A stretch of 64,000 nt of DNA from Siphlonurus alternatus (Eukaryota; Arthropoda; Insecta; Ephemeroptera; Siphlonuridae), in assembly GCA_949825025.1 (NCBI GenBank), contig OX463782.1, positions 27,754,759-27,818,758 of the forward strand, written 5' to 3'. Positions within the stretch are counted from its first letter, which is position 1. Each line of letters starts with the position of its first letter. Shown piece by piece: positions 32,488-44,475 of this stretch. The translations under genes and the position numbers were made by a program. A model generated the notes under the pieces. The model was not told where the DNA came from and searched no databases. It saw nothing but the letters and a program-made list of their open reading frames with translations.

Positions 32488-33738
32488 TCTTGCCTTATAC
32501 ATAGATGATGCACAAAAGCCTATTGTTGCAAACATAGGTTAAATATTGATGCATACCAAAATATAAAATAGTAGACTGATTTAGCTCAAGCTATAACTAA
32601 CAATTTTAAACCGAGCCATTTTACTATATTGTTTTAGCAATATTTGTTGTTGTTTTCTGGTAAAGGACTTTTAAACATTATGAGTGCGTGTTTGTATTTG
32701 CAGTTCAAAATAATATTGGCTGCTTTTTAGCTGTTTAATTAAATTTAAAAAAAAAAAAAAAAAGTTAAATATTTAAATTGTTAATATTTTGCAGAAACAT
32801 TAAATTATTGTTTATTTGTAACATTTTTATAAAAACAATTATTATGCTTTTTAATCTCATTATTTATAATGAGAAACAAATCCTAATTTGTTATTTTAAT
32901 TACAAAATTGTATCAGGGTGTATACCATCTGGAAAAACCTGGAATACCGGGAAATATCATGGAATTTCAAACCCTCTGGAAAAACCGGGAAAAATCATGG
33001 AATTTCGAAAAAAATGTAAAAAAAACTGGAATTATCACATTTTTCAGTAACCATTTTCTTAATTATGTAATTTTGATGCCGAAAATCTTGATACTGTTTT
33101 GTTTTTTTAATCTTTTGTCAAGTTCTAATATTTATTCAAATCAATTAAATATTTTTTCAAGTATTGGAGATGAAAATGGGAAAAAATCGTGTGCAAAAGC
33201 GTGACGTAAAAAGATCGCGATTTACGAGAGATCGCGCGCGTATTATATTGACGTCAATATTTCGGACGAATAGTTCAATATATTTATTGAAAAGTATATG
33301 AATGTTTCAAATATTAATTTGTAACTAAAAATACTCCTTCAATTAAAACAACTTTAATTATAAACCAGAAAAATATAATTATATTATTTTTAACGATGCA
33401 AGTGACCATGCATGCAGTACGTAGTGTAATTAAAAGATAGGCAATTTACGCGAATATTACTTTAAAAAAGTTAATCGTTTGATGAGAAAGCATAAATATA
33501 TACAAGAGATCATTATAAATTATTATAATTTAACATATTCAAGCACAAAAAATTAAAAGTAAAAATTATGGCACTGTAAACGTCATGCTTAAAAACTAGG
33601 AAACAACGCTATGTTGCTGTAAGCGCGGCGTGAGCTCACTTTATTTTATTGATCATACCTCGTGTACACAATTTTTGCAGTATTTTTTATTTTTATTTTT
33701 TGAAAAATTCAGTGAACACAATATTCAGCATTTCAAGC

Positions 33739-34249
33739 ATTTAGATAGAGGGAACTAAATTGAAAATTTTAACCTAAATTTTTTAAAAATGTTTTGTGTC
33801 CTAATTTATGGTTCCTAAACAGAGCGGTCTCATACGTATATAGAAGACCACTCTGTTCAAGACCGCTCTGTTCCTAAATTTCTGAATTTTCAGGGAAATG
33901 TTTAAAATAATAATAAAAATTCCAGCAATTTTTATCACATTCAATTCACACGGTTCAAACCGGACTAAAATTTATTTTAAGTGGGACTTTTAAAATTAAT
34001 ATTTTTTTCATTGAAATGACACTGAACACTGAAAAAAAAATGTACTTATACAGTAATAAAAGTTTTTAAACAGACCCGAATAAAATTATATTGAAGTTAA
34101 AGTTATATCAATGCATTATTGCTGGATTTTTTTTTATTTTTTTTAAACATTTCCCTGAAAATTCAGAAATTTAGGAACCATGAATTAGGACACTAAAACA
34201 TTTTTCAAAAATTTAGGAAAATTTTAAATCTAGTTCCCTCTATCTAAAT
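33739..34249. mobile_element. Nested TIR element inside the 32914-34957 transposon
   Basis: The left arm ATTTAGATAGAGGGAACTA and the right end TAGTTCCCTCTATCTAAAT are inverted repeats. Homology continues inward for about 110 bp (aaaaatgttttgtgtcctaa, ttcctaaatttctgaatttt, cagggaaatg). The left arm is interrupted by a 51-bp insertion at 33820-33870. No clear target duplication identified. Confidence 0.7.
33820..33870. mobile_element. 51-bp hAT-like micro-element with 8-bp TSD
   Basis: The ends CAGAGCGGTCT / AGACCGCTCTG are 11-bp perfect inverted repeats, with an additional internal AGACCACTCTG copy. TTCCTAAA flanks it directly at 33812-33819 and 33871-33878. The opposite arm of the host element keeps the uninterrupted sequence (ttcctaaatttctg read in the same sense), which proves an insertion. 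CAG..CTG ends with an 8-bp duplication are hAT hallmarks. Confidence 0.8.
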
Positions 34250-35377
34250 ATTCTAAATGATGTGTAGTAACCACAAAACGTATTTTGCAAATTTACTTCT
34301 TTTGTAAAATGAAGAGTTGCATGATCTGCATTACATTCATGCATGCACCATTTATGATAAATATAATATATTGGTGTTATAATGTCATCAGACAAGTCAA
34401 TTTCATTTTTTTTTTTATTTATTTATTTTTGCGATTTTTAACGTTCCCTATTATTATTATCATCATTAGATTAAAGTATAAATTTAGTATATATTATATA
34501 ATCATATACAGTATAATTGATGAAAAGATTGTATTTTATTAATTATAATTTCATCCAAAATTTGAGCATTAAAATTTTCTTGTCAAAAAAGTTGCTCGCT
34601 ACGCTCGCAATTTTTTTTTATACTTGTATTATACTGTGTTTGGTTATTTTTTCTTGTTTATACTGGGTAGCATTTTTTTTTTTTTTTTTTTCATGATCTG
34701 TATCTTTCAATTGATAAATTATGGATTTATAGTTGTTAAGAAAAACAAAATATAAAATGTCAAGATTTTTTTTTCCTTAAGGAATTTAATCCTTAAACGA
34801 TACCTTAAAAAATTAAATGGTTCAAGTAAATTTTTATATAATATTCCTCCCCCACCCCCTCCTGAACGCTAAAAAAATACCTGGAATTTTTTAAAATTCC
34901 CTGGAAAAACCTGGAAAACTCATGGAATTTCATTTGGGAATAATGGTATACACCCTGTTGTATGTATTGTGCATGTATAAAATCATTGTTGTGCTAACTA
35001 ATATTACAGTAATTAACTCTGTAGACTACTAACATGGAGTTTAAGTTTGTATTTTCTAAATATTTAAACAATTATCATAGGTGGTAGTTTTTTTTAAATG
35101 TTTTGAATTCCATAATATAAAAGACAATATGTTTATTTAAATTTAATTAATATTTTTATGTTAAGCCATATATTTTATTGTACAATTATATTAGATCTGC
35201 ATGCATATTATTAAAAATTTGTATTATATTATTTTTTTATAATTTATATAAAAAAAAAAGGGTTCGTCACAAAAAAAATTGCCTTTCACTTTTTTTCTTG
35301 TCTTGTGTAAACGTTTTTGTGAGAATAATAAAGTGATTTCTCTCGCGGGAAAATTTTCTAGTTTTTCTCTTATTGAC

Positions 35378-35560
35378 ATGGAGATCCTCGGCGCTTATGA
35401 AAAATTGATATTGACAGAAGTGGCGTCTTCAAACAGCCAGCAGGACGACTACGTTCCTTTAGTTGACTCAGAGTTAAATATTTCTTGCGGCAGTGTGACA
35501 GTGCGACAACGTGTTTTCTCAAAAAGCGTACAGCCATATCGTCACTTGCTAATAAAATAA
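35378..35560 (+). CDS. Hypothetical 60-codon small ORF
   Basis: ATGGAGATCC (G at -3, G at +4) opens a 60-residue frame (MEILGAYEKLILTEVASSNS...) ending at TAA, directly overlapping an AATAAA. It is less AT-rich than the surroundings and has ordinary protein composition without membrane or signal features. It may be a small gene, a last exon of something unseen, or a remnant. No family recognised. Confidence 0.2.
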   Translation: MEILGAYEKLILTEVASSNSQQDDYVPLVDSELNISCGSVTVRQRVFSKSVQPYRHLLIK

Positions 35561-36579
35561 TAATTTTTTTTTATGTGTAATGGTATATATAACTTGTTTT
35601 ATATGGTTACATTATAAAAAATGCATGACTTGTTGAATGTTATAATAAGTATAAAATCAGTTTTTAAAACAATTTTTATATTGACTTACTGTCATAATAT
35701 TTTACTAGAGTAAATAATATAATGGAGTTATTAATATTTTAAAATATTGTTACAAAAAACTTGAATGTTATTTTATAAGTACAATTTAAAATAATTTAAT
35801 GTCTACACTTCTTATTTTTATTGAGCTCAAGCTATCAATAACCTTCTGTATTTCAGCTACAAGGTATATTCAATTAAATTACATATATATGTTTAATTAA
35901 TATTAAAAATTGAAACTAATTTTATTATTTCAACAATTCTTTCTATTTTTTTAAAAAGAAATACATGAGTAAATAATAATAATAATGCAAGCGAGACAAA
36001 TAATATATCCACTTAACATTCGTAGCGGGCGGGCGTGTAAGCAAGCAAGCGATCTTGCATTGTGTTGGATTGTTTCCCCATTAGCCCCACTACGTACGTA
36101 CGTGTTTCCTAACCAAACATACCGCCGCGGCTGTGCCATGGAGAGACTGGCCGGCAGCTAGCTAGCGTCAACACCACGGCTTGCCAGAACAGATTGCCAT
36201 TATGCGTCGGACTTTATCTAAATATTTACCTGTACATCTCCTCAGACCCCCCCCCCCCCCTTCTCTCTCTTTATAGTATACACCGTCCACCATAGTACGT
36301 ACAGTACAATATATTATACATTCAACAGTATATGACACCCATTAGCATGACTTTTTAAGTCACCAAGCATTTACCTTTCTCTCTCTAACCATTTAGTTCA
36401 GCGACAAATAACAATAGTAAACGAAAAAGTACAAACAAATTTAATTAAAAATATGATTTACTCTTACAGAAAAAATACGCTACTTTTTAGATGACTTGCA
36501 TTTAATATATATACCTACTTCACTCGTCTTGATATTGCATAAAATATATACGCTGAGGTTGAGAGCCGTTATGGTTAGC

Positions 36580-36770
36580 CTATCCCTGAGTCGCCCTCCA
36601 TTAGCGAGGTAAACATACGTTGTCAGGAAGCGCGCGGCCAGGGTAAAGGTAACGAAGGTCGCGGGAACACCAAACAGGCCGTGAGCAAACCGACGCTTTC
36701 TGTTCTTTCTTCTCGCCGACACGAGAGATGTCAGATCAGCAAAGATGATGCTAAACAAAGTCACAGATTT
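36580..36770. promoter_or_regulatory. GC-rich island, candidate regulatory element
   Basis: A marked drop in A+T within an AT desert. The minus strand carries TACCTCGCTAATG, a 13-mer also found at 55337-55349. An open minus-strand frame (36480-36764) spans it but shows no start context or splice support. Confidence 0.25.
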
Positions 36771-37129
36771 AATTTTTTTTTTCCTTTGCTAATTTGTTAA
36801 CTTAATGAGATTTAGGTTGTATTTTTTCATAATCTTTCTGTGTCCATAACAGACAACTCCAAAATAAATAAAAATTATTTTGCATTCTAGGAAACACTTT
36901 TGTTGCATGCTAAATTGCGAAAAACAGTTTCAAGTGATATAAAATAGTGTTTGTATATTATCATGCTTTTTTTTTTCATTAATAAATTATCTACATTCAA
37001 ATTTATAAGATATTATTTTATGGTATTTGACAATTATTTTTATACTACGTTATACGAGTATAAAATTAAATATTAAAGCACACATTTTATACAATTCTAG
37101 TACGTAGTGTCTGTTTTTGTGACAAAATT

Positions 37130-37500
37130 GAGATGGGTTGATTGAAGAGCTAGCGTTTTATTACCACCTGGCTGAGCGAGCGTCCCACTCATCACGAAAG
37201 ACGTCACCACCTCTCTTCTGCAAACTGGGGCGTCGGCTTGAAGCAAGAACACCTTAGAGAATTGCAGGCTGATGCTTGCTTACTTGAGTCTATGTACCCG
37301 GCCTAGTGGAGACAAACAGACTGGGTAATAGGAGGCGGCGGCAGTCTTTCTCTCTATGTTATAAAGCCAGGCAGGCATGCATATGTCTTTGCTGTGCCTC
37401 AACTTGGTGGCAAAGAGACTCAAAACCCAAGAGAGGTTTTTGAGTAAAGTTACTCAAAGCTAGCTATAACCATGCAAGAGAGAGAGAGAGAGTGTGCTTT
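37130..37500. promoter_or_regulatory. GC-richer island with AG repeats
   Basis: Contains CACCTG-type E-box (ccacctgg near 37166), GACGTCAC and, at 37480-37494, a short GA repeat that resembles GAGA-factor sites. Motif evidence only. Confidence 0.2.
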
Positions 37501-38149
37501 AGGGAGTTCAATTACCTTATATATGTTCACTAAAACTTAGAAATTTATACTCAATAAAATATTCTCTAACGTTGTAGGTTAATTGGGTGTATAAGTTTAT
37601 ATTTTACTTCATGTTTTATGCAAACATATATTGAGAGGTAAAGGTAAAATATAATTTGTATCTTATGTAAGTATTTTATGTTCAGTTGACTCAGTTGACT
37701 GTCATAGATATCTCAAACTTAAATATTTACGAAGTTCTAGGACGCCATTTTCGCCTTGTAAGTATGCAATCTGTTTGACACGCGATGGAAAATCAACCAA
37801 GTTTTAGAAAGTTACAGTATATATTATACATTGATATATATTGCATGTGTAGTCACGTACAATAAATTTGAAAATAACTTCTGATGGATTGTTCATCAGT
37901 CTTATAACAAATTATCGGTGATGATTTTATTGTTCTCAAATTAATTAAGCTATTAATTAGTGCAATTATTTCATCTTCCTGCTTTATAACTCTTGCTGAT
38001 GTTTATGAGCATCGATCATTTCACTTTTCAATTTCTAAGTGATAATTTTTAATTTTATGTATTATAGTTATTTCTATCAAAAAATTTTTATCAAATCAAA
38101 TTTATCACTATAACGACGGTATAACGATTATATAAAACTAGTGCGTCAT

Positions 38150-38440
38150 TATGACAAAAAAAAGTGAACAATCACTAGTGACCTGCCATCAACATAGAGT
38201 CTCTGCAGGATGGCAGTGTGGACGACGAAGAAGAAAAGACGTTCTCCAAGTGACGACGCAAACACTTGAGTCAACCGTCCGGTGGAGGACGAGACATGGA
38301 GAGCGTGCCATGAAGAAGAGAGAGAGCTTCGTGGGTGGTCGAGCGGCGCGCTGCAGTAGCAACAACGATATGAGTATAGGGAGGGTGTCAACAAATAACC
38401 CAAGCTACGCCCATTAACATTTTGATGACGGGAGACTCGA
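38150..38440. other. GC-rich island of unknown role
   Basis: Open frames of 84-88 codons occur on both strands (38151-38417 plus; 38149-38403 minus). Neither has good start context or recognisable domains, and mutual overlap argues that composition rather than coding keeps them open. Confidence 0.3.
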
Positions 38441-40683
38441 GTAGTAGTTACAACATTCCTCCTCCATTAAGAGTTACCTCTTATATTCTATTCTTTATTA
38501 TTATTTTTTTTTATATATTTTAACTTTTTATAAGGCAGTAGCTAACAAGTTAAGGTCCAACCAAAAAAAAAACCTTCTAGGGTGGTCTTTAACACTCTAA
38601 CTGGCTACTATTGTATAATAAAACAGCAAAACATTAAACGTTATATATGTATAATGTATTTTTATATATGAATAAAATACTAGTAGTCATTGTATAATAA
38701 AATGTTCAGGTGTTAACTTTATATAAATGTGTATATAATAAAATGAATGGGACAATGATAATGTTATAGGTTATTCAGTTTGGTTACATGATAAATAATG
38801 TTTTTATTATACTGAAGTAATATTTTGAAAGAGAAAATTAACTTCAAACAAAATATTTTAGGATTTTTTTTTTTTTAAATATTTTGATATACTTATACAA
38901 TAGTCACTTTTATATCATTAAATATTATTTGCAAATCATTCTAATTGTAATTTATGAATATTAAACCTTATTTGTAGAAAACAAATAACAATTATTCATG
39001 CTTTAAATACTAGAAAATGTAATTACTGTTAAGTAAGTCAAAGCCAGATCATTATATAACGATAAAAAATGGTTTTATATAAAAATAATTTATGTAAAAA
39101 AAAAAAGAGATTATATATAAAAATTGAAATGTATTCGTGATAGGAATGAGGTATAGAATGTTTGAAGTTTGGATTGTACAATATATTAAAATGATTGCTC
39201 TTCGTCAAATATAGTATCTTGTTTGAATTATGTGCCGGTGCTTTGGAAAAGAGGTGGGGAAGTAAATATATAGAGCGCGAGCTAGCAGGGAGAACAGGAG
39301 AGGGGGGGAGGGCAAATATTTGCCCGTATATGCGAGGTGGTTTGTGCGTTCAAAATTAAAAGCACACAAGGAAAATAGAGCAGTACACGACGATGTGCCG
39401 AGCGAGCATCAATGCCCAGGTTACATACATGTGTGGTGGTATTGGAGGGCAAAATCCTCCTCATCCTATACCATCATCACCGACACTCCCCGCCAGGTAT
39501 ATAATGTACACTCACATGCCTTGTTGACCAACACCAATTTGATTTTATGTCTTAATCATTTCATCGATTTTTTTTTATTAGTTCTTCACACATATAATAC
39601 CTTGAAGTTTGTTTTTTTTTTAATTAAATTTAATTTACATTATCATATACTCATCTATATAGATCTCTGATGTAAAAAAAAACGTAATATCTATTGCCTT
39701 TTACAAACAGATTTAACTTTACTGAAGTAATTTTTTATTAATTAAAAAAATGTTATTAATATTTAATTATTAAAAAATTTACTGGTATAAATCATCATAA
39801 TGAATAACTTTATAAATACTTTACCCAGTTTCTGTAAAGGTACCCCTTTATATATAGCTTCATGTATCGGGTAGGGGATTTAATTGAGAAAAGACCAAAC
39901 AAAAGTAATAAAAAAAATACACACATCAATATGCATGCAAATTGCACATATCATTTGAAAAAACGGCATTTAGTTGGCAATTTTAGCTACCTGAATCAAA
40001 ATTTCTTAATTAAAAAGGTAAAAAGGAGCTCTTATTTATTATGACGAGGTTTATACCTTTAAGTTCACACACTAAAACACCGAGGAGAGGAGGGAATAAA
40101 GTAAATGATAAAGCCATAAATTACTCATTTTTTTCAGAACGATAATCGAAATTTCGATTTTTATACAAACATTATGATCATATTATTATCCCCAAGTGCA
40201 TCGACTCCTATCGATATATCGATACGTTACATCATTATAAGTCGTATTGTGAAGGTATCTCATTACTTGAAGGTAGGAGATAATTGATTAGATTGACGTA
40301 TTTTATGACGCACGTTCCACGCAATTTGTCTGTGAGTCGTCACGGCCTGTCGGAGTCATCCCCTCACCCACATCTTCATACAACCATCGATCACAACGTA
40401 CATGATGACTTTCAGCTAAGTCATGCCACCGTCATGGGCCGAGCACACCTCTAGCAATAGAAAATCGCGGCCACTTAACAACAATAATGTTCCAAACACC
40501 TGCCAGTTATATGCACCCTAACTCATCAACATGAAGAATAATAATGTATAGTACATAATAAGAATGTATATATAATCATATTTGATAATGTATCTATTGT
40601 CAATGGTACATGATAATTTTATATTTTTTATTCTTGCAATATTAATAAATTTAATAATATATTATATATACGTTGTGTATATA

Positions 40684-41117
40684 TAGGGGAGATGCAAAAG
40701 ATATTTAAATTTGCAATCAAACTTAATTGAATTGAACAAAATAGCTGTAAAACTTCAAACCAAAATTTAGTGTAACATTTATTTTAGGTATAATATAAAA
40801 ACACAAATCTTCCTTCTTTTGAATTTAGCGCCAAAACGTGACGTAGAAACTGCCTAGCTGGCGAAATCGGGCGAAATTTTCCTGCAATAAATTTATATTT
40901 TCGATTATCACTCTTAAAGTAAACTGATATTAGGAACAAAACTATTGATACTAGGGTAGAAAAACACGCTGATTTCGATCGTGTTACTAAAATTTATAGC
41001 CAATCACTCCTTGACGCTCAAACTATGATATCAGGCAGTTGTTGTGTGTTAACTAGGGAGTTTCTACGTCACAGTTTTCAGGTTTGTGCGCGGGTTGCAT
41101 ACTTTGCCCCTATTCTA
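40684..41117. mobile_element. Candidate TIR element
   Basis: TATAGGGG..gatgcaaa near the left is mirrored by ttgcatactttgcccctatt on the right. Further inside, GTGACGTAGAAACT is mirrored by AGTTTCTACGTCAC. The interior is AT-rich with no coding frame. Ends and duplication not resolved. Confidence 0.4.
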
Positions 41118-41504
41118 ATAATCCCTTCAGAGTCCCCAAATTTGAGTTAAAAAAGTTGAAACTTGAGTCAAACTTATTGTTAATATGTACCCTATCAAAA
41201 TATAGTAGTTAAATTAAAATTTGAGTTGTAAGAGAATTCCCCAATAACTTTAAATACACAAAGCGCATTTATACCTTAAATCGAAACAAAATTCACAGAA
41301 TAAAATTAGTATAGAATAATTTATAATTAAAATTAAGCATAATGCGTGTATTGGAATTTGGTAAGATTGTAAAGAGGCCACTTTTGTTTTGCAACTCTGT
41401 CAGTATATAAATATTATACATCGTTATGAATTTCGTTATTTTTGAAGAAAGTTATTCTGCCCCTTCCCCTTGACCGATGATTACACGATAAGAAGCACCA
41501 ATGG

Positions 41505-41720
41505 CGTGGGGGGGGGGGGGGCAGCTCGTGTTAGGGCGCCATGAATAATTGAGCGTTTGTGTCGTGCGTGACGCCGCCTGCTGCCGGGGCGCCACCCTCC
41601 TGCCGCCGCGTAATGGCCGCTGCCGATTAGGTATACATCATTGATGGCAGCATTGGCCGGCACGAGGAGGAGATGGAGTGAACCAGTTGCAACATGTCCA
41701 ATCACGTCATCGAGAGTACT
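41505..41720. promoter_or_regulatory. GC-rich island, candidate enhancer
   Basis: A G12 run at about 41510-41521 is followed by GC-rich sequence with cgtaatggcc, gccgattagg and catcattgatggcag, the last resembling Hox/PBX-type sites. No exon signals. Confidence 0.25.
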
Positions 41721-42329
41721 TGTTAAATGAGAGTTTTAATTTATCTCATGATGGTTGAGAATTCGAAATGAACTTTGCCAATATAACGTAAAGTTAATGA
41801 GCTTTTTGTAACTATAAATTAACCTTCTGGTAAATCAAATTGGATTATAATAATTGTATTTTAATTAACTAGAAAGCAGATGAAGATTTTTGTTTCAGGG
41901 AGGAGAACTTCCAGAATTTTTAGAAGGAAGGGCCATGTGACGGCGGCTAAATGCATGGAAAAAATCTAAAAATAATAATATCAATGGCGCTCTAAAGTAG
42001 CTTGCGCCTGCAGTATTGATAACTATATTAACTGCCGAATTCTTCTGTTATACAATTTGCATTTTGCCCCTGCCAAAATGTATATAAAAATGAATATTCA
42101 AGTTTTAATTTATTAATTAAATTCAATATACACATGCCGCACCTTTTCTATATATATATTACAAATAATTTAGAACGACTTAAAAATCTTGCCTTGTTGC
42201 AGAAAATTCAAGTTGAGAAAAAATATAAAAAATAATTATAATTATTGCCTATAAAATGAGTAGTACGTTTATAAAAAAAAAAAATCATCGTTAAAATGAT
42301 CCACAAAACTTCTTATTTAATCAAATATT

Positions 42330-42580
42330 TCACGTGACATTCTAAAAAGCGTCGTGTCACCGGAAGGGCTGCTAACATCGAAGTGAGTTGTGATAATTGA
42401 TAGCGGCTGCACGCGGCTCACCTGCCTCATAAAATTAGCCGTCATTTGACCCATCCATACGCCACGTGCCCTTTGTGGGGATAATAATTACGAAGCCTTC
42501 CGGTCGCGCGTGAGCGGTGACCGCGGGACTGTCGGTGTATCCGCGCTCTCACACTTACGTCCTTGTGTGGGTAAGACTCT
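42330..42580. promoter_or_regulatory. Motif-dense GC-richer island, candidate enhancer
   Basis: Contains CACGTG (42331), ACCGGAAG ETS-like (about 42359), TGATAATTGATAG homeodomain-like, CTCACCTGCC E-box (about 42418), cataaaattag, GCCACGTGCC and CTTCCGG. Such density in an AT desert is typical of conserved cis-regulatory DNA, but no conservation data are available here. Confidence 0.3.
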
Positions 42581-43138
42581 ACTGAGGTGATCCATCAATA
42601 ATTATCATCTAAACTTATAGAAGATTATATATTTTATATCTAACTGAATTATTTTAGCTGTCTTAAAAATACAGGAGTTAATCGTCGCATTTTACTGGCA
42701 ATGACTGCTTGGTCCACAGATCCGAAGTCAATACATCGATAAATTCAATTAATCGTCGCTTTTAAATGTGAATCAATTACATAAAAAATGTAAATTTTAT
42801 GCTAAATCTTATTTAAAGAGTACTTAAAAGTCAAAAGTTTTTGTACTTAATTTACATTCTGAGGAAATCTGAGGCGAAGAAGTATGAAGAATCGAACTAA
42901 CTTGCTGAACAACTAATTTTTATACATGCAGTAAATGTGTAAAAAAAAAAATATATATATATATTAGGAAAGAAAACACGTGACACATGCCAGTTAAAAG
43001 TTTACAAGATAATTAAGCATTAACAATTTTTAATGAAAATACTAATTAAAGTCTTTTGAGTTTGCTTGGTTATATTTTTTTTTACAATATGGTGAATAGA
43101 ATATACACAAAACAAATTTTACATGTATACATAATAAT

Positions 43139-43142
<4 letters not shown>

Positions 43143-43204
<62 letters not shown>
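43143..43204. repeat. (TA)n microsatellite
   Basis: About 62 bp of TA dinucleotides. A shorter tract lies at about 43531-43555. Confidence 0.95.
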
Positions 43205-43207
<3 letters not shown>

Positions 43208-44434
43208 AGTTAAAATTAAATTTCAATGAAATTAAGTGTAATAATAATATTTGATCTTAAATTTTACTAAGAATTTTTGTACTTTCAATGTCCAGCATGC
43301 ATGTAATATATTAAATATATACTGTATATTTATATACTTGCAAACAGTAAATATTACAAGATTTATTATTTGATAGCGCAACGGTATATAATTAATTATC
43401 ACATATAAAAAAACAATAAAAAATTTTGCTATCAATTTATTTACATATATATAAATAATAATTTATCTTTATGAACACATTATATGTTTATAAATATATT
43501 ATTAAATAAGTTAATTTAGTAATTGAACATTTATATATATATATATATATATATATTCTATTATGTTTTAATTATGTTATATATTACAATATATAAAATT
43601 ATGGTAAATAATTCATAATATAAACAATATTTTAATATTTATCATACATAATTGACTATAGAAGCGTATATACCATTATCTACATTGCAAATAATAATTA
43701 TAAATAACATTGTCACCACACACATATATATTAATTATTATCAATCATATACAGACTACTTGATATTTTACTAATTATACACGTCACATGATCAATGATG
43801 TATTGTTAAGTAAGCAAAGTATTGAAGCGTTATATTACGAATATTTTATCTCGCCAAGTCCATTCGTGCAGCTGTCAATATTTGTACCAACAAATCAACA
43901 TGAGTGAGCACCAATCACTGAACCTCGCATCATTAGAGACCACCACACAACTCCCAACAACCCTTGCAGCAAAGGGGGGTGGGTCTCCAATTAGTGACTA
44001 TTATGTAAATCTAGCATTGAAACCATAGGTGTCTATTATATATAGGCATTGTAGAGTATGACCATGTAATTTACAAAGTATGATTAATATGCCCTATATA
44101 ATCAAAAAGGTGTGCCTAGTCTTACTATATATTATTATTAAGAAGAACAGTACACATTTTTCATTTATAATGGAATGTCAAGTTTTTCGTCAAGTGCTCT
44201 AGCTCAACGGTTGTAATTAGAAAATCTTGTATAAACTTAAATATACAGATTTTTAATTGTAGCTGCATTAATTTACACATAATAAATTATAATTTTACAA
44301 GTAAAAATGTTTAATGAAAAAAACATCGCACAAGATATTCAAACTCGTAAACTACATAATTATGCAACTGATGTGTTCCCCGTGAATATAGGCAACTAGC
44401 ATGCCCGCCTTATGAACGTTACTCTTCACTAGGC

Positions 44435-44475
44435 GGTCAATCCAGGCTGCATACCCCCAGTAGCCTGGATTGACC
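44435..44475. repeat. Perfect 14-bp stem hairpin
   Basis: GGTCAATCCAGGCT (44435-44448) pairs perfectly with AGCCTGGATTGACC (44462-44475) around a 13-nt loop (gcatacccccagt). GC-rich against an AT background. Could be a transposon end pair or a structured RNA element. Confidence 0.6.

Larger units (their letters stand above)
32914..34957. mobile_element. 2.0-kb TIR DNA transposon, non-autonomous, host of nested insertions
   Basis: The termini are CAGGGTGTATACCAT (left) and ATGGTATACACCCTG (right), a perfect 15-bp inverted repeat. Subterminal homology extends through tggaaaaacctgga and catggaatttc strings on both sides. The direct repeat TTGTAT flanks it at 32908-32913 and 34958-34963. No long coding frame or transposase is visible. 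It sits about 430 nt past the presumed poly(A) site of the ten-exon gene. Superfamily not assigned. Confidence 0.75.

Noticed and set aside
36480..36764. 94-codon minus-strand frame
   Set aside because: Moderately protein-like, but no domain, neighbour or splice evidence. A GC-rich regulatory island explains it as well.
43900..44028. 42-codon plus-strand frame with good ATG context
   Set aside because: Too short and isolated, with no transcript signals; could arise by chance.
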